Below, in pieces: positions 43,427-53,527 of a DNA stretch of 64,000 bases; within the stretch, counting starts at the first letter, position 1, and each line of letters opens with the position of its first letter. Below the pieces are notes generated by a model. It searched no databases and was not told the origin of the DNA. It saw only the letters and a program-made list of their open reading frames with translations. A program made the translations under genes and the position numbers. The DNA comes from Boseongicola sp. (GTDB taxonomy: Bacteria; Pseudomonadota; Alphaproteobacteria; Rhodobacterales; Rhodobacteraceae): contig CP046179.1 in NCBI GenBank assembly GCA_014075275.1, forward strand, positions 2,117,932 through 2,181,931, in the 5' to 3' direction.

Positions 43427-44065
43427 ATGACACGCTTTACTCTTACAACTGCCGCCGCTTTGGCCCTGACATCCACCGCAGCTTTCGCAGGCGAGACACA
43501 AACTTCCGCCGTCATGACCCACCCAAGCCAGGGCGATGTGACGGTCGTTGAAAACGCATCCTCCATGATCAGTCGCGTTGAAGACGGCATTTTCGCCACG
43601 TTCAACACAGTCGGGCTGACACCTGGTCACGTTCATACAATGTGGTTTGTCACGATGAATGACCCATCCCTTTGCGAAAACGACGGCAAATGCACCAGCA
43701 AGGACGTCCTGAAGCGCAGTGAGATTGTGTCTGCAGACGCCGGGTTTGGCGGCGGTGTGATTGTCGCCGAAGACGGCACGGCTTCGTTCAACTGGTACCA
43801 GGCAGAAGGCCCGCTGTCTGGCGGTTGGTTCGGCAATGGCCTGCGGTCCAGTGAAACCACCGAAGTGCATCTTGCCATCAACGACCACGGCCCTGTCTTG
43901 CCAGGACGTGAATTCGAGATGTTGAACAGCTATCGCGACGGCTGCACCGATGAAAGCATCCCTGCTCCGATGCCCGCTACAGCGCGTGCACAAGGCGAAG
44001 CCGGTCCGAACCAGTGCCGTTTGGTGCAGTTCACGATCTTCACAGTTCCCGGCGGCAACTCTTAA
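43427..44065 (+). CDS. secreted protein of unknown function
   Basis: 212 residues with a clear signal peptide (TLTTAAALALTSTAAFAGE). The mature part is strand-rich with GHVHTMWFV, a cysteine pair in LCENDGKC, FNWYQAEGPLSGGWFGNGL, HLAINDHGP and two more Cys near the end, so two disulfides are likely in the periplasm. His-rich motifs suggest a metal or small-molecule site. I do not recognise the family. Divergent from the winged-helix regulator. Confidence 0.72.
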   Translation: MTRFTLTTAAALALTSTAAFAGETQTSAVMTHPSQGDVTVVENASSMISRVEDGIFATFNTVGLTPGHVHTMWFVTMNDPSLCENDGKCTSKDVLKRSEIVSADAGFGGGVIVAEDGTASFNWYQAEGPLSGGWFGNGLRSSETTEVHLAINDHGPVLPGREFEMLNSYRDGCTDESIPAPMPATARAQGEAGPNQCRLVQFTIFTVPGGNS

Positions 44066-44077
44066 AACGCAAATAAC

Positions 44078-44098
44078 GGCAGGGGTTTAGCCCCTGCC
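44078..44098 (+). terminator. hairpin between the secreted protein and acyl-CoA dehydrogenase genes
   Basis: GGCAGGGG-TTTAG-CCCCTGCC, a perfect 8-bp stem ending the first gene; no T-run follows. Confidence 0.5.
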
Positions 44099-44117
44099 CC
44101 TTCAAAGGATTACTGAC

Positions 44118-45266
44118 ATGACAACGAAAATTGATCTGGCCGCAATACTGGACGATATCGCGCCCGCATTTGCGAAGAACGCCGCCTGGATGGACGCCAC
44201 TGACGGCTTCATGGGTGACAATTATGACATCCTGCGCGAGCGCGGCATTCTGACGGCACTTATCCCTACCGATCTTGGTGGCGGCGGTGCGACCCACAGC
44301 GAGATGTGTGCGTTTGTGCGCGGCGTCGCGAAAGCCTGCCCGGCGACGGGTCTGACACTGGCCATGCATTCGCATCTTGTATCTGCTGCTGTTGCCAACG
44401 ACCGCGCGGGCCGTCCCGGCCGTCCATTGTTGGAAAAGGTAGTGGCAAACAACTGGATCCTGGTGTCGACGGGGGCAAATGATTGGCTTTCGTCAAATGG
44501 GTCCGCACGTAAAGTGGACGGTGGTTACCTGGTCAGCGGGATGAAACCCTTTGCCAGCGGCTCGCCCAAGGGCGATGTGATGGTGACCTCGATTGCTTAT
44601 GACGACCCCGCAGAAGGCCCGATGGTTCTTCACTTCCCACTGTCGCTGAAGGCCGAAGGCGTTAGCACAATGGGCGACTGGCAAACCATGGGGATGCGCG
44701 GGACCGGCTCGGAAACGATCAAGATCGAAAATGCCTTCGTGCCCGATGCTGCAATTGCGGTTAAACGGCCACGCGGACCATATCACCCGGCGTTCAGTGT
44801 CATTGTGACCGTGGCGATGCCGCTAATCATGTCGGCTTATTCTGGTGTCGCTGACGCAGCCGTTGAAATCGCAATGGAGCGGGCAAAAGGAACCGACGCT
44901 TTGGCCCACATTCAGGCCGGTGAGATGCAGAACTTGAAGACGACTGCTGATCTGGCCGTCGCCGATATGATCCGGCTTTGCAACGACTTCGACTTTGCTC
45001 CGTCCCCGGAACTGGCCCGTGCGGGATTGGTGCGCAAAACCATTTGCGCCAATGCGCTGCGCGATACGGTCGCTAAAGCCATGGAAGTTGCCGGAGGGTC
45101 GAGTTTCTATCGCAAGTATGGGCTTGAGCGCATGTTCCGCGACATTCAGGGCAGCCAGTTCCACCCGCTTCCTGAAAAGAAGCAGCAGGAACTGACCGGT
45201 CGCATCATGCACGGGCTGGAGCCGGTAGCGAAGCCCGAATTGGACACAGCCAAGGCTGCTGCGTGA
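44118..45266 (+). CDS. acyl-CoA dehydrogenase family protein
   Basis: 382 residues with the three-part ACAD fold: helical N-domain, central strand domain (NDWLSSNGSARKVDGGYLVSG, WQTMGMRGTGSETIKIENAF) and C-terminal helical domain (EVAGGSSFYRKYGLERMFRD). The FAD enzyme removes hydrogens from acyl-CoA or uses flavin for related oxygenations; the substrate is not evident. The usual catalytic Glu is not obvious at its typical place, so it may belong to the DszC-like side of the family. It is followed by a strong hairpin. Confidence 0.82.
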   Translation: MTTKIDLAAILDDIAPAFAKNAAWMDATDGFMGDNYDILRERGILTALIPTDLGGGGATHSEMCAFVRGVAKACPATGLTLAMHSHLVSAAVANDRAGRPGRPLLEKVVANNWILVSTGANDWLSSNGSARKVDGGYLVSGMKPFASGSPKGDVMVTSIAYDDPAEGPMVLHFPLSLKAEGVSTMGDWQTMGMRGTGSETIKIENAFVPDAAIAVKRPRGPYHPAFSVIVTVAMPLIMSAYSGVADAAVEIAMERAKGTDALAHIQAGEMQNLKTTADLAVADMIRLCNDFDFAPSPELARAGLVRKTICANALRDTVAKAMEVAGGSSFYRKYGLERMFRDIQGSQFHPLPEKKQQELTGRIMHGLEPVAKPELDTAKAAA

Positions 45267-45275
45267 ACAGAAAAC

Positions 45276-45305
45276 CCCAGACGCATAGACTTCTGTGCGT
45301 CTGGG
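45276..45305 (+). terminator. strong hairpin after the acyl-CoA dehydrogenase gene
   Basis: CCCAGACGCA and TGCGTCTGGG pair perfectly over ten bases around a ten-base loop, followed by TAATTT. Confidence 0.7.
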
Positions 45306-45372
45306 TAATTTGCTGGACGGAACAATATTGGCGTGCGTAGGGTTGAGACCTGACCAGCTAAGGACGCCCCCG

Positions 45373-46983
45373 ATGACTCCTGTTTCTGTTGCTAAAATTT
45401 CCCAACTTCCTGACCGCAAACCACAATACGCCCTTGTCGGCGAGGTTGATTTGGTGGTGGTGAAATTCGACGACGAAATCTCTGTTTTTTATGGGAGATG
45501 CCTGCATCGCGGGGCGCTGATGTCGGATGGATTTGTTAGCGGCAAGAACCTGATGTGTGGTGTGCACTATTGGGACTACCGGTTGGACAGCGGCGTTAGC
45601 GAATATGCCAACGACGAGGCATTGCCAAAATTCAAGTCCTGGGCCGAGGGCGATGATCTGCTGGTCGATCAGGATGAGATTGCGGCCTGGGCGCTGGACA
45701 ATCCGCAACCGTTCAACCGCGACGCTTATCTTGGGCTTTATGCCGACACTTCGCACGGGACAGAGGAAGAACCTTACACCGGGCTGATCCAGCAATATGC
45801 GCGTGATGGTCTGAAAAAGGTTGGTCATCACGGCAAGGTGGAAGCCATGGGTGTGCCGCGCGCCGAGCTGCCGGATTGGGACGACATCCAGATGCTGACA
45901 GCGCAATTGCACAAAGCGCCGTTGCTGGACGAAGACGACGTGGGAACCGAAGTTGTCATCGGCCCGAATGCGCAGAAGCCGCTTCGGCTGAAGATACCGC
46001 TGTTCGTTTCGGATATGTCTTTCGGCGCATTGTCGGAACCCGCCAAGGTGGCGCTGGCACGGGGTGCGGAACTGGCTGGAACCGGGATTTGCTCGGGTGA
46101 AGGCGGGATGCTGCCCGAGGAACAAGAGGCTAACAGCCGGTATTTCTATGAGTTGGCAAGTTCAAGGTTCGGATTTTCGTGGGACAAGCTGGACCGCGTT
46201 CAGGCGTTTCATTTCAAAGGCGGCCAAGGGGCCAAGACCGGCACGGGGGGCCACCTGCCGGGCAAGAAGGTGAAAGGTAAAATCGCTGAAGTTCGCGGTC
46301 TGGAACCGGGCCAAGACGCCATTTCGCCGCCGCGTTTCCCTGAATGGACCGATCCGATGCAGATCAAGGATTTTGCCGACGAGGTACGTGATCGTACCGG
46401 CGGCATTCCCATTGGCTACAAACTGTCCGCACAACATATCGAGAAGGATATCGATGCCGCTTTGGCCGTTGGTGTGGACTACATCATCCTTGATGGTCGC
46501 GGCGGCGGCACCGGGGCTGCGCCGATTTTATTCCGCGATAACATCAGTGTACCAACAATTCCGGCATTGGCGCGGGCGCGACGGCATCTGGATACTCTGG
46601 GGCGTGGTGATATCTCGCTTGTGATTACGGGTGGGCTTCGAAAGCCGGTCGATTTTGTAAAGGCTATGGCATTGGGAGCAGACGCCGTGGCGGTGTCCAA
46701 TGCCGCGATGCAGGCCGTAGGATGCATCGCCATGCGGGCATGTCACACCAATAACTGTCCCGTCGGCATTGCGACGCAAAAGCCGCATCTGGTCAACCGG
46801 TTGGTGGTTGAGAAATCCGCGCGGCAGTTGGCGAATTTCTTTGAGGCGAGCGTAGAGCTAATGCAGGTCATGGCGCGCGCCTGCGGGCACGATCATCTGT
46901 CAAAGTTCAACGCCGATGATCTGACAACCTGGAAGCGCGAAATGGCGGATTTGTCAGGCGTGCGATTTGGTGGCTTGGCCTAA
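45373..46983 (+). CDS. Rieske-domain/glutamate synthase FMN-domain fusion protein
   Basis: 536 residues from the ATG at 45373; the frame extends upstream through a terminator hairpin and is not coding there. Residues 1-95 form a Rieske [2Fe-2S] domain with ligands Cys43, His45, Cys62 and His65 (RCLHRG and CGVHYW). The rest is the FMN-binding core of glutamate synthase: AFHFKGGQGAKTGTGG, GRGGGTGAAP and the iron-sulfur motif CHTNNCPVGIATQ. No glutaminase domain is present. Electrons could pass from the Rieske centre to the FMN; substrate unknown. No ferredoxin reductase is adjacent. Confidence 0.85.
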   Translation: MTPVSVAKISQLPDRKPQYALVGEVDLVVVKFDDEISVFYGRCLHRGALMSDGFVSGKNLMCGVHYWDYRLDSGVSEYANDEALPKFKSWAEGDDLLVDQDEIAAWALDNPQPFNRDAYLGLYADTSHGTEEEPYTGLIQQYARDGLKKVGHHGKVEAMGVPRAELPDWDDIQMLTAQLHKAPLLDEDDVGTEVVIGPNAQKPLRLKIPLFVSDMSFGALSEPAKVALARGAELAGTGICSGEGGMLPEEQEANSRYFYELASSRFGFSWDKLDRVQAFHFKGGQGAKTGTGGHLPGKKVKGKIAEVRGLEPGQDAISPPRFPEWTDPMQIKDFADEVRDRTGGIPIGYKLSAQHIEKDIDAALAVGVDYIILDGRGGGTGAAPILFRDNISVPTIPALARARRHLDTLGRGDISLVITGGLRKPVDFVKAMALGADAVAVSNAAMQAVGCIAMRACHTNNCPVGIATQKPHLVNRLVVEKSARQLANFFEASVELMQVMARACGHDHLSKFNADDLTTWKREMADLSGVRFGGLA

Positions 46984-46988
46984 ACGGC

Positions 46989-47015
46989 GCGCCCGAACGC
47001 CGGGAGTCCGGGCGC
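46989..47015. terminator. hairpin between convergent genes
   Basis: GCGCCCG and CGGGCGC form a 7-bp GC stem in the 39-base gap between the Rieske fusion and the RTX gene. No T-run, so support is weak. Confidence 0.35.
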
Positions 47016-47022
47016 ACCTGCT

Positions 47023-50000
47023 TCAGAGGATGACTTCAAGCTCTTCTTGAGGGTCGGCTTCAGGAAGTTCCTCGTCAGCATCCGTGTCGCCGGTCGATGG
47101 CACAAGCTCGGTCAGAAGGATTTCGATCTCTTCTTCGGGACCAGTCGGGATCGGGGGAAGAGCGTCGCTACTGCCGCCGCCCAATCCGAAGATCGACAGA
47201 AGAATGTCCATGATTTTGGAGAAGATCGAGCCAACTCCACCGCTTTCACCGGCGACGGGTTCGTTGGGTGGATCCCCACGAGGATCTTCTGGCACATCTT
47301 CTTCGCCATCTTCTGGCTCTTCTTCGACCGGACGGCCATGAAGTACGTCTAACGCGCCGGGATCACCGCCAGCTTCGGTCAGAAACAGAAGTTCGATCTC
47401 GGACAGTGGGCGATCCAGCAGCAGCACATTGTCGATGGAACCATCGAAGTGCCAGTTTAGGTTATCGTTCTCGTCAATACGCGACCGGGTAGAAGCCCCC
47501 AGAACCAGGTCTTCAGAGTTACCGGACATGCCACCGGGGAAGCCTGTGTCGGCATCAATCAATTGACCATCAAGATACAGCGCAATCTCGTCTTGGTCGA
47601 AGGTGAAGGCGACGTGGTATTCCTGACCAGCCTCGATTTTTGTGCCCCAGTCGACCAGATATTTTTCGCCGTCTTCGCCCTGAAAACGCACCTTCAAAAC
47701 ACCACCGCTGGTGATGTAGGTTGTCATATGACCTCCTTCTCCGAAGCCACTGTGATCTTTAGATAAAAGTGCTTGTTTCTGGTCATTTCCGGGGTTGTTG
47801 GCGATGAAGCTAAACGCCCAGGTGCCGTCGTCGGCGGCGTGTACATCGTCATGCGGGATCTCGATGGGATCATTCGTGCCGCCGAAGATACCGCCGGGGT
47901 GATCCAGCAATATGTTCGGCTGTTCTAAGCCGCCCGGTACCGCGGATTTCAGATCAACCTCGCCGTCCTGATACCAGCTGTTCGAGGAGTAGTCCCAAGG
48001 GCTGGTGCTAACCGGATCACCTTCTATATCGCGGGTGTCATAGCCCAGGTGCATAGTGCCATCTTCAAGTTCGATCCACTTGGTTTCACCAGTAGGCGCA
48101 ACCGCTTCCTGAATATCGTCAATCGTATCGACAATACCCATGTGAGAGCCCGCGTCTGTGGTGATGTCGTCCTCTTCGACACGATCGCCATGGACAACGA
48201 TGTAGCCCAGATAATCTTCGTCGTGGGCACCGCCACCTTTGCCTTGTTGCGAGTAGACCGTGATGACAGAAACGGCATCGTCATCCACACCGTCGCCGTC
48301 GGTATCGATCATCCGATAATCAACCTCGACGTTTGTTGTATGGCCAATAACCGAGATGGTATCGCCTTCGGATTTGTCGAAATCAGCGACGACGTCGATG
48401 CCAAGACCATCAACCCAATGGTCATGAATATAGGTATTTTCACCGGCAACGCCGTGCCAATGGATCATGCGGTTGTCCATTGTGTGTTCAACAAGGATAT
48501 CTTTTTTTGCGTTGATCAGCGTTTCGAACTGGAAGTGGTCAGCGCCGCCGCCACCAACAAGCACGTCGTCGCCTGAAATGTCCTGATCAATCCAATCATA
48601 GAGTTTCAAATATTCAGGATGGATCGAGTCCCCTTCAGGGCGCGAAGGATCGTCGAGCACCAACTGACCAGCCCTTTGTTCGCCGGTATCTGCGCGGCTG
48701 ATCAAAGTGTCATCACCCGATCCGCCCTCCAACAGGTCGTTGCCACGGCCACCGTCGATGGTGTCGTTCCCGCCTTCGCCCATTACGTGATCATCACCGG
48801 CCAGCATTGGAGCCACACCAGACGGGTTGGTCAGTGCTGCGCCGGGACCGTTTTCATATAGGTCGGAAACTTCTGTGGCGTTCAGGGCATCTTCTGGTGT
48901 GAACCCTCCCCAGACACCGAAGTCGGAAATGGCACCCTCGAATGGATTGCGCAGGTCTTCAGCGTCGGTTGCGAATTCCTGGGCGGTGTCGTTTACGTCA
49001 GCCTTATACTGGTCCGCACCAAATACCCATGGTTCTTCGTTTTGAAGCAAATACGCCTCGGTAAAGGCACCCGGCGTAGCAACGTCGCCGCTGGAGGCGG
49101 TCCAGGCATTATCTGCAAGTGCTTCACCATCCACAAAGACCGTAACACCGTCTTGTGTGAACGAAACGGCCAGATGGCTCCATTCACCCTCGGTCAGGAC
49201 ACTGCTGGATTTCCACTCGTGGTTCGAGCCGCCGCCGCCTTCCGCCATGCGCAGGAACAGACCGCCTTCATGATCATAGCCCAAACGGAAATGCCCACCA
49301 TCTTCCGGACCGCGATGGTCTTTGGTCACGAACATCCCGCAGTCGCCCAGGTCATCGGGGCGCACCCACATGGCGATGGTGCCTTGGGTTACTGACATCG
49401 AAGGGTCGTGATCCAGATAGGCAAAATCATTCTCGCCGTCGAAATAAAGTGCGCTGTCGCCGGCACCGCCCGGACCCTGAGCATCCCCGTCAGTGCGCAG
49501 AAGTGCCTGGTTTTCATGAAGTGAATAGGCTTTGACGTTGCCGGTTTCTCCGCGGTCATCCGCGTAGGTACCTTCATTGGAAGACCCGAAACTCCAATAC
49601 CCCAAAGCGCCCGGAAGCCCCTCGGGCGCATCCGGAATAGGCTGGCTGATGTCGTCTGCCCGGCTGGTTCCGGTGATGGTGTAATCGTCGGCTTCTGCTG
49701 TGCCCAATTGCTCGAAGGGTGCGCGCGTTTCCAGAAACTCTTCGGTGTCACCTGCCCCCGATGCCAACATGCTTTCGTCGAAATAGCTGTTTTGGAAAGC
49801 ACCCGCCGGATCGCCAGTCACCGCGCCGGTGTTTTCAGTTCCCATGCCATTGTTCGTGGCCTTGGTTGCGCCCTCTGACGGGGTGCGCGTATCGTAACCC
49901 TTGTAGTCCACGCCATCGACGCTAGTGATCTTTTCCTGGCCATTCGGGAACAGGGCTTCGGCCACATCGGCGTAATTGTCGACGATGCCGTAAGTGACGT

Positions 50001-51414
50001 TGGTGTCTATCTGGATGTCTTCTTTTTCGACGAGATCGCCATGGACAATGACCTGACCAATCAGATCCATATCGTGCGCACCACCGCCGCCATACTGGTT
50101 TGAAATGACGGTGATAATGCTTTCCAGAGCGTCGTCGCCCATGACGTCTTTGTGTTCGACGTAGATATTTGCAGTGTGACCGATGACGGCGATGTTGTCT
50201 TCGTCGGCGTTGTAATCTGCAATGATATCAATGCCAAAGCTATCGACCCAATGATCGTGCAGTTCGTTGTTTTCTCCTGCGACCCCCGCCCAATTGATGG
50301 TTCCGTCCGGTTTGACGTGCTGTTGAATAATGTCGAGCTTGGCGTTGATTTGCGGGGAAATCAGGAATGTGTCTTCGCCTTCGCCCCCGATCAGGATGTC
50401 GTCACCCACAATGGGCTGATCGTTGTAAATGGCGAGTTTTTGGGTGACGGGATCGACTTCACCATCAGGGTCATCACGCGTTGGCATGTCGATAGCCAGT
50501 TGACCGATCTTCTGAACCCCTGCGTCGGAACGCGCAATTAGCAGATCATTGCCTGCGCCGCCTTCCAACAGATCCGAACCGCGACCGCCATCGAGAACGT
50601 CATCACCTTCGCCACCGATCAGATGGTCGTCACCATACCCCCCATAGAGTTCGTCATCGCCACCCATCCCGTCGATGGTGTCGTCGGCGCCGTTTCCTTA
50701 CACGACATCGCGACCGTCGGTCGTTGTGGTGTTGACGGGTGTTTCAAGGGAACCTTCGCCCAAAAAGAACGACGGGTGATAGTCATCAACAAGAACAGTG
50801 GGCACGGCCGACAATTGATCTGTAAAGTCATTTTCTGATTGGTAGAACGCACTTTGGTCAACTGGCAGACCATCGATTTGCAGCGAAAGAGACATGCCGC
50901 CGCCGCTGTCAAAGTAAAGCAATTCGACCTGGTAAAGACCGCCTTCAAAGTCAGCCACACGCGGTGTTTCATCTGTCGAGCGCCCTGTGGCATATTCGCT
51001 GAAGTCTACTCCCCCAATGTTCAAATCGAAACCGTCATCGGACACGACTGTGATCTCGTGAACTCCGGGCGGGATATAGATGAACCCTGTAAAACTCAGG
51101 GCCGACGGCCCCATTTCGAGGTCGCCGTTTCTGTCAAGGCTATCCGCGTCAGCGCCTAAGAACTCAGAAATCGTAGTGTCGGAGTATTTCGCGGCATAGC
51201 CTAACTCAGTGGATACAAATTCAGCGTCGGCATCACCGTCAGCGGCCACACGCGCCATGTCGATGTTCCAAATTTTTGTGCCTGGAACATAGGCCGCACC
51301 TGCGAGCCCGGTCCCTTCGCTGGGCACGTCTGAAATATCGGTGTAGGCCAGTGCAGGCTCCATCCCAGCTGGAGTATCTTCTTCTGCCGGGTCAAAATAA
51401 GCGGTGGTATTCAT
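47023..51414 (-). pseudogene. giant RTX/PA14/LamG surface protein gene with one in-frame TAA
   Basis: One frame of 1464 codons starting at the ATG preceded by GGGAAAGG, interrupted only by TAA at 50698-50700. The first 238 residues contain a PA14-like domain (GFIYIPPGVHEITVVSDDGFD). After the stop the same frame enters RTX calcium repeats (GGDDELYGGYGDD, GGAGNDLL), a conserved domain with DHWVDSFGIDIIADYN, and a LamG domain. A second round of RTX repeats, DHWVDGLGIDVVADFD domain and LamG follows, then an acidic Pro/Glu tail. GRDVV-stop-GNGADDTIDG suggests a lost Tyr codon. If intact it would be a secreted, calcium-dependent adhesin-like protein. Confidence 0.8.
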
Positions 51415-51541
51415 GCGTAACCTTTCCCATCGCCACGGCCGTAGTGGGCGCGGATCTTTTTGTTGTTGTTTGGGGCACTGAAAAGGACGTTGGGCATCAG
51501 CCACACGCCAGCTAACTGACTAAGTTACTGACGATCCGTGA

Positions 51542-51571
51542 CAAGAAATGCGGCAAGAAAATGTTGGAAAT
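51542..51571. promoter_or_regulatory. motif shared with the VPLPA-CTERM gene upstream region
   Basis: Second copy of CAAGAAATGCGGC with similar flanks, about 130 bases before the RTX gene start (first copy at 36537). Confidence 0.4.
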
Positions 51572-51664
51572 GCCAAAGTTTGGGCACATTCGCTTAAGCG
51601 ACGGCGCGCGTTGGCAGAAATTCGCCGGACGTCACGCAAGTGTAGGTTTTTAAACAATTATCAT

Positions 51665-51676
51665 TGTTCATGAACA
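51665..51676. promoter_or_regulatory. perfect palindrome in the RTX upstream region
   Basis: TGTTCATGAACA, a 12-bp perfect palindrome. The 410-base gap 51415-51824 between the GMC and RTX genes holds this, the shared motif at 51542 and AT-rich DNA, but no gene I can support. Confidence 0.35.
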
Positions 51677-51824
51677 CGCAACCATTGTCGCGTTTTTTGC
51701 GCCAAATAGCGCGAACTGTTTCATCTTTTCCGGAGTGAGAACGAACCCCGGCGATATACCTGGGATTATCTCAGAACACGAAACTGCCGTCTTGGTCCGC
51801 GATCTGTCTTCGGCAGGTGGTAGT

Positions 51825-53420
51825 TCAGGACTTACCCAGCACCAGATCAGAAGCCTTTTCGCCGATCATGATGGCCGGAGCATTTGTATTGCCAGACACT
51901 ATTTCTGGCATGATCGAACAATCCGCCACTCTTAAACCTTTGATGCCATGCACCCTAAGTCGCGGATCAACAACCGCGTCATCGCCGGTGCCCATCTTAC
52001 ACGTACCGGTCGGGTGGTAAATTGAGGCGGTATTATTGCGCGCCCAGTCCAATGTTGCCTCGTAGTCGTTTATGTCCAGATTTGCGTGGGGTCGAAATTC
52101 TTCAGAAATCTTTGACGTAAGTGGCGCGTGCTGCGCGATGCGGCGCGCAATATTGATGCCTTCAACAACGGTTCGGCAATCGGTCTCGGTGGACAGGTAG
52201 TTTGGAACGATTTTTGGATACTGCCGCGGGTCAGCTGAGTCCAACTTGATTTCGCCGCGGCTTTCCGGGCGCAATTGGCACACTGACATTGTGAAGGCCG
52301 AGAATTTGTCGGCCCCTTTGCCGGGATTTTCGGCAGACAGGGGTTGGACATGAAACTGGATGTCGGGCGTTTCCATATCTTCGCGCGTCTTCAGAAAGCC
52401 GGTTGCGAGGCTTGCGGCCATGGTCATGGGCCCAGAACGGAACATTGCATACTTCAAAGCGATGCGGGCCTGACCGAACAGGCTGCTGACTTCGTCGTTC
52501 AACGTCGGCTCGTTGCATTTGTAAACCAAACGGGCTTGCAGGTGGTCCTGCATGTTTTTTCCGACGCCGGAGAGCTCTTTCTTAACTTCTATTCCGTGTT
52601 CTCCAAGTTCGGCACCATCGCCTATGCCAGAAACCATAAGAAGCTGAGGCGAATTGATGGCCCCGCCCGAAAGTATGATCTCACGGTTGGCCGATATCGT
52701 TTGAAGTTTTCCACTGCGGTCTTTGTAGGTGACGCCCGTTGCGCGTCCATTTTCAATTTCAATTTTGTCGACTTGCGCGTGGGTGACGATTTGCAGGTTC
52801 TCGCGCCCGCGCACTGGATTGAGGTAGGCGACCGCTGAACTGCACCGGCGACCATTGCGCGCCGTCAGTTGGAAAAACCCGACACCTTCCTGGTCGGCGC
52901 CGTTGTAATCTGGATTGAACTTATAGCCGGCAGACTGCGCAGCTGCGACCCAGGCGTCAGTTATAGGTCGCTGGATACGCATGTTTGAGACGGACAACGG
53001 CCCCTGATCGCCGTGGTAGTCATCTGCACCCCGCTCGTTGCGCTCGGCACGTTTGAAAAGGGGGAGCACTTCATCCCAGCCCCATCCGGTATTTCCCATC
53101 TGGCGCCAGCGATCATAGTCCTGTGGCTGACCCCTTACATAAAGAAGGCCATTCAGGGACGACGATCCGCCCAGGACTTTGCCGCGCGGCCATTCGATGG
53201 ACCGCCCATTCAAACCAGGATCCGGTTCGGTGACATAGCACCAATCGACGGACGGATTGTGGATGGTTTTGAAATACCCGACGGGGATGTGAATCCATGG
53301 GTTCCAGTCACGCCCCCCTGCCTCAAGAAGGATCACTTTGTTCGTCGGGTCGGCGCTGAGGCGATTGGCCAAAACACACCCTGCAGAACCCGCACCAATG
53401 ACTATGAAATCAGCTTCCAA
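51825..53420 (-). CDS. GMC family oxidoreductase (choline/alcohol dehydrogenase-like)
   Basis: 531 residues if translation begins at the TTG at 53420, which has GGAAGGG well placed upstream; an ATG 16 codons earlier lacks a site. The FAD motif DFIVIGAGSAGCVLANRL opens the protein. GMC signatures are GRSIEWPRGKVLGGSSSLNG and SGGAINSPQLLMVSGIG, and the active-site His lies in IYHPTGTCKMG. It oxidises an alcohol such as a polyol or choline-like compound. Divergent from a TRAP transporter gene, suggesting that the transporter supplies its substrate. Confidence 0.9.
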   Translation of the reverse strand: MEADFIVIGAGSAGCVLANRLSADPTNKVILLEAGGRDWNPWIHIPVGYFKTIHNPSVDWCYVTEPDPGLNGRSIEWPRGKVLGGSSSLNGLLYVRGQPQDYDRWRQMGNTGWGWDEVLPLFKRAERNERGADDYHGDQGPLSVSNMRIQRPITDAWVAAAQSAGYKFNPDYNGADQEGVGFFQLTARNGRRCSSAVAYLNPVRGRENLQIVTHAQVDKIEIENGRATGVTYKDRSGKLQTISANREIILSGGAINSPQLLMVSGIGDGAELGEHGIEVKKELSGVGKNMQDHLQARLVYKCNEPTLNDEVSSLFGQARIALKYAMFRSGPMTMAASLATGFLKTREDMETPDIQFHVQPLSAENPGKGADKFSAFTMSVCQLRPESRGEIKLDSADPRQYPKIVPNYLSTETDCRTVVEGINIARRIAQHAPLTSKISEEFRPHANLDINDYEATLDWARNNTASIYHPTGTCKMGTGDDAVVDPRLRVHGIKGLRVADCSIMPEIVSGNTNAPAIMIGEKASDLVLGKS

Positions 53421-53485
53421 CCCACTTTTCCCTTCCGGCAATAAAAAAACTCTATGCAGAAAGATCATACCGTTCTAGTGTTTTT

Positions 53486-53502
53486 TGAAACGAAACGTCT
53501 CA
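53486..53502. promoter_or_regulatory. candidate operator between the GMC and TRAP genes
   Basis: TGAAACG-AAA-CGTCTCA is an inverted repeat with six of seven matching positions, lying 25 bases before the dctP start in the divergent promoter. The IclR regulator at 56908 is the natural candidate to bind it. Confidence 0.4.
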
Positions 53503-53527
53503 TTTTTTGACATTAAGGGAGGAAAAC

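Noticed and set aside
47023-51414. Two independent genes instead of one broken gene
   Set aside because: The frame continues directly across the TAA with RTX-repeat sequence on its far side, and no start with a ribosome-binding site is seen after it.
51665-51676. Alphaproteobacterial LexA box
   Set aside because: The expected GTTC-N7-GTTC or GAAC-N7-GAAC spacing is absent; this is a simple palindrome.
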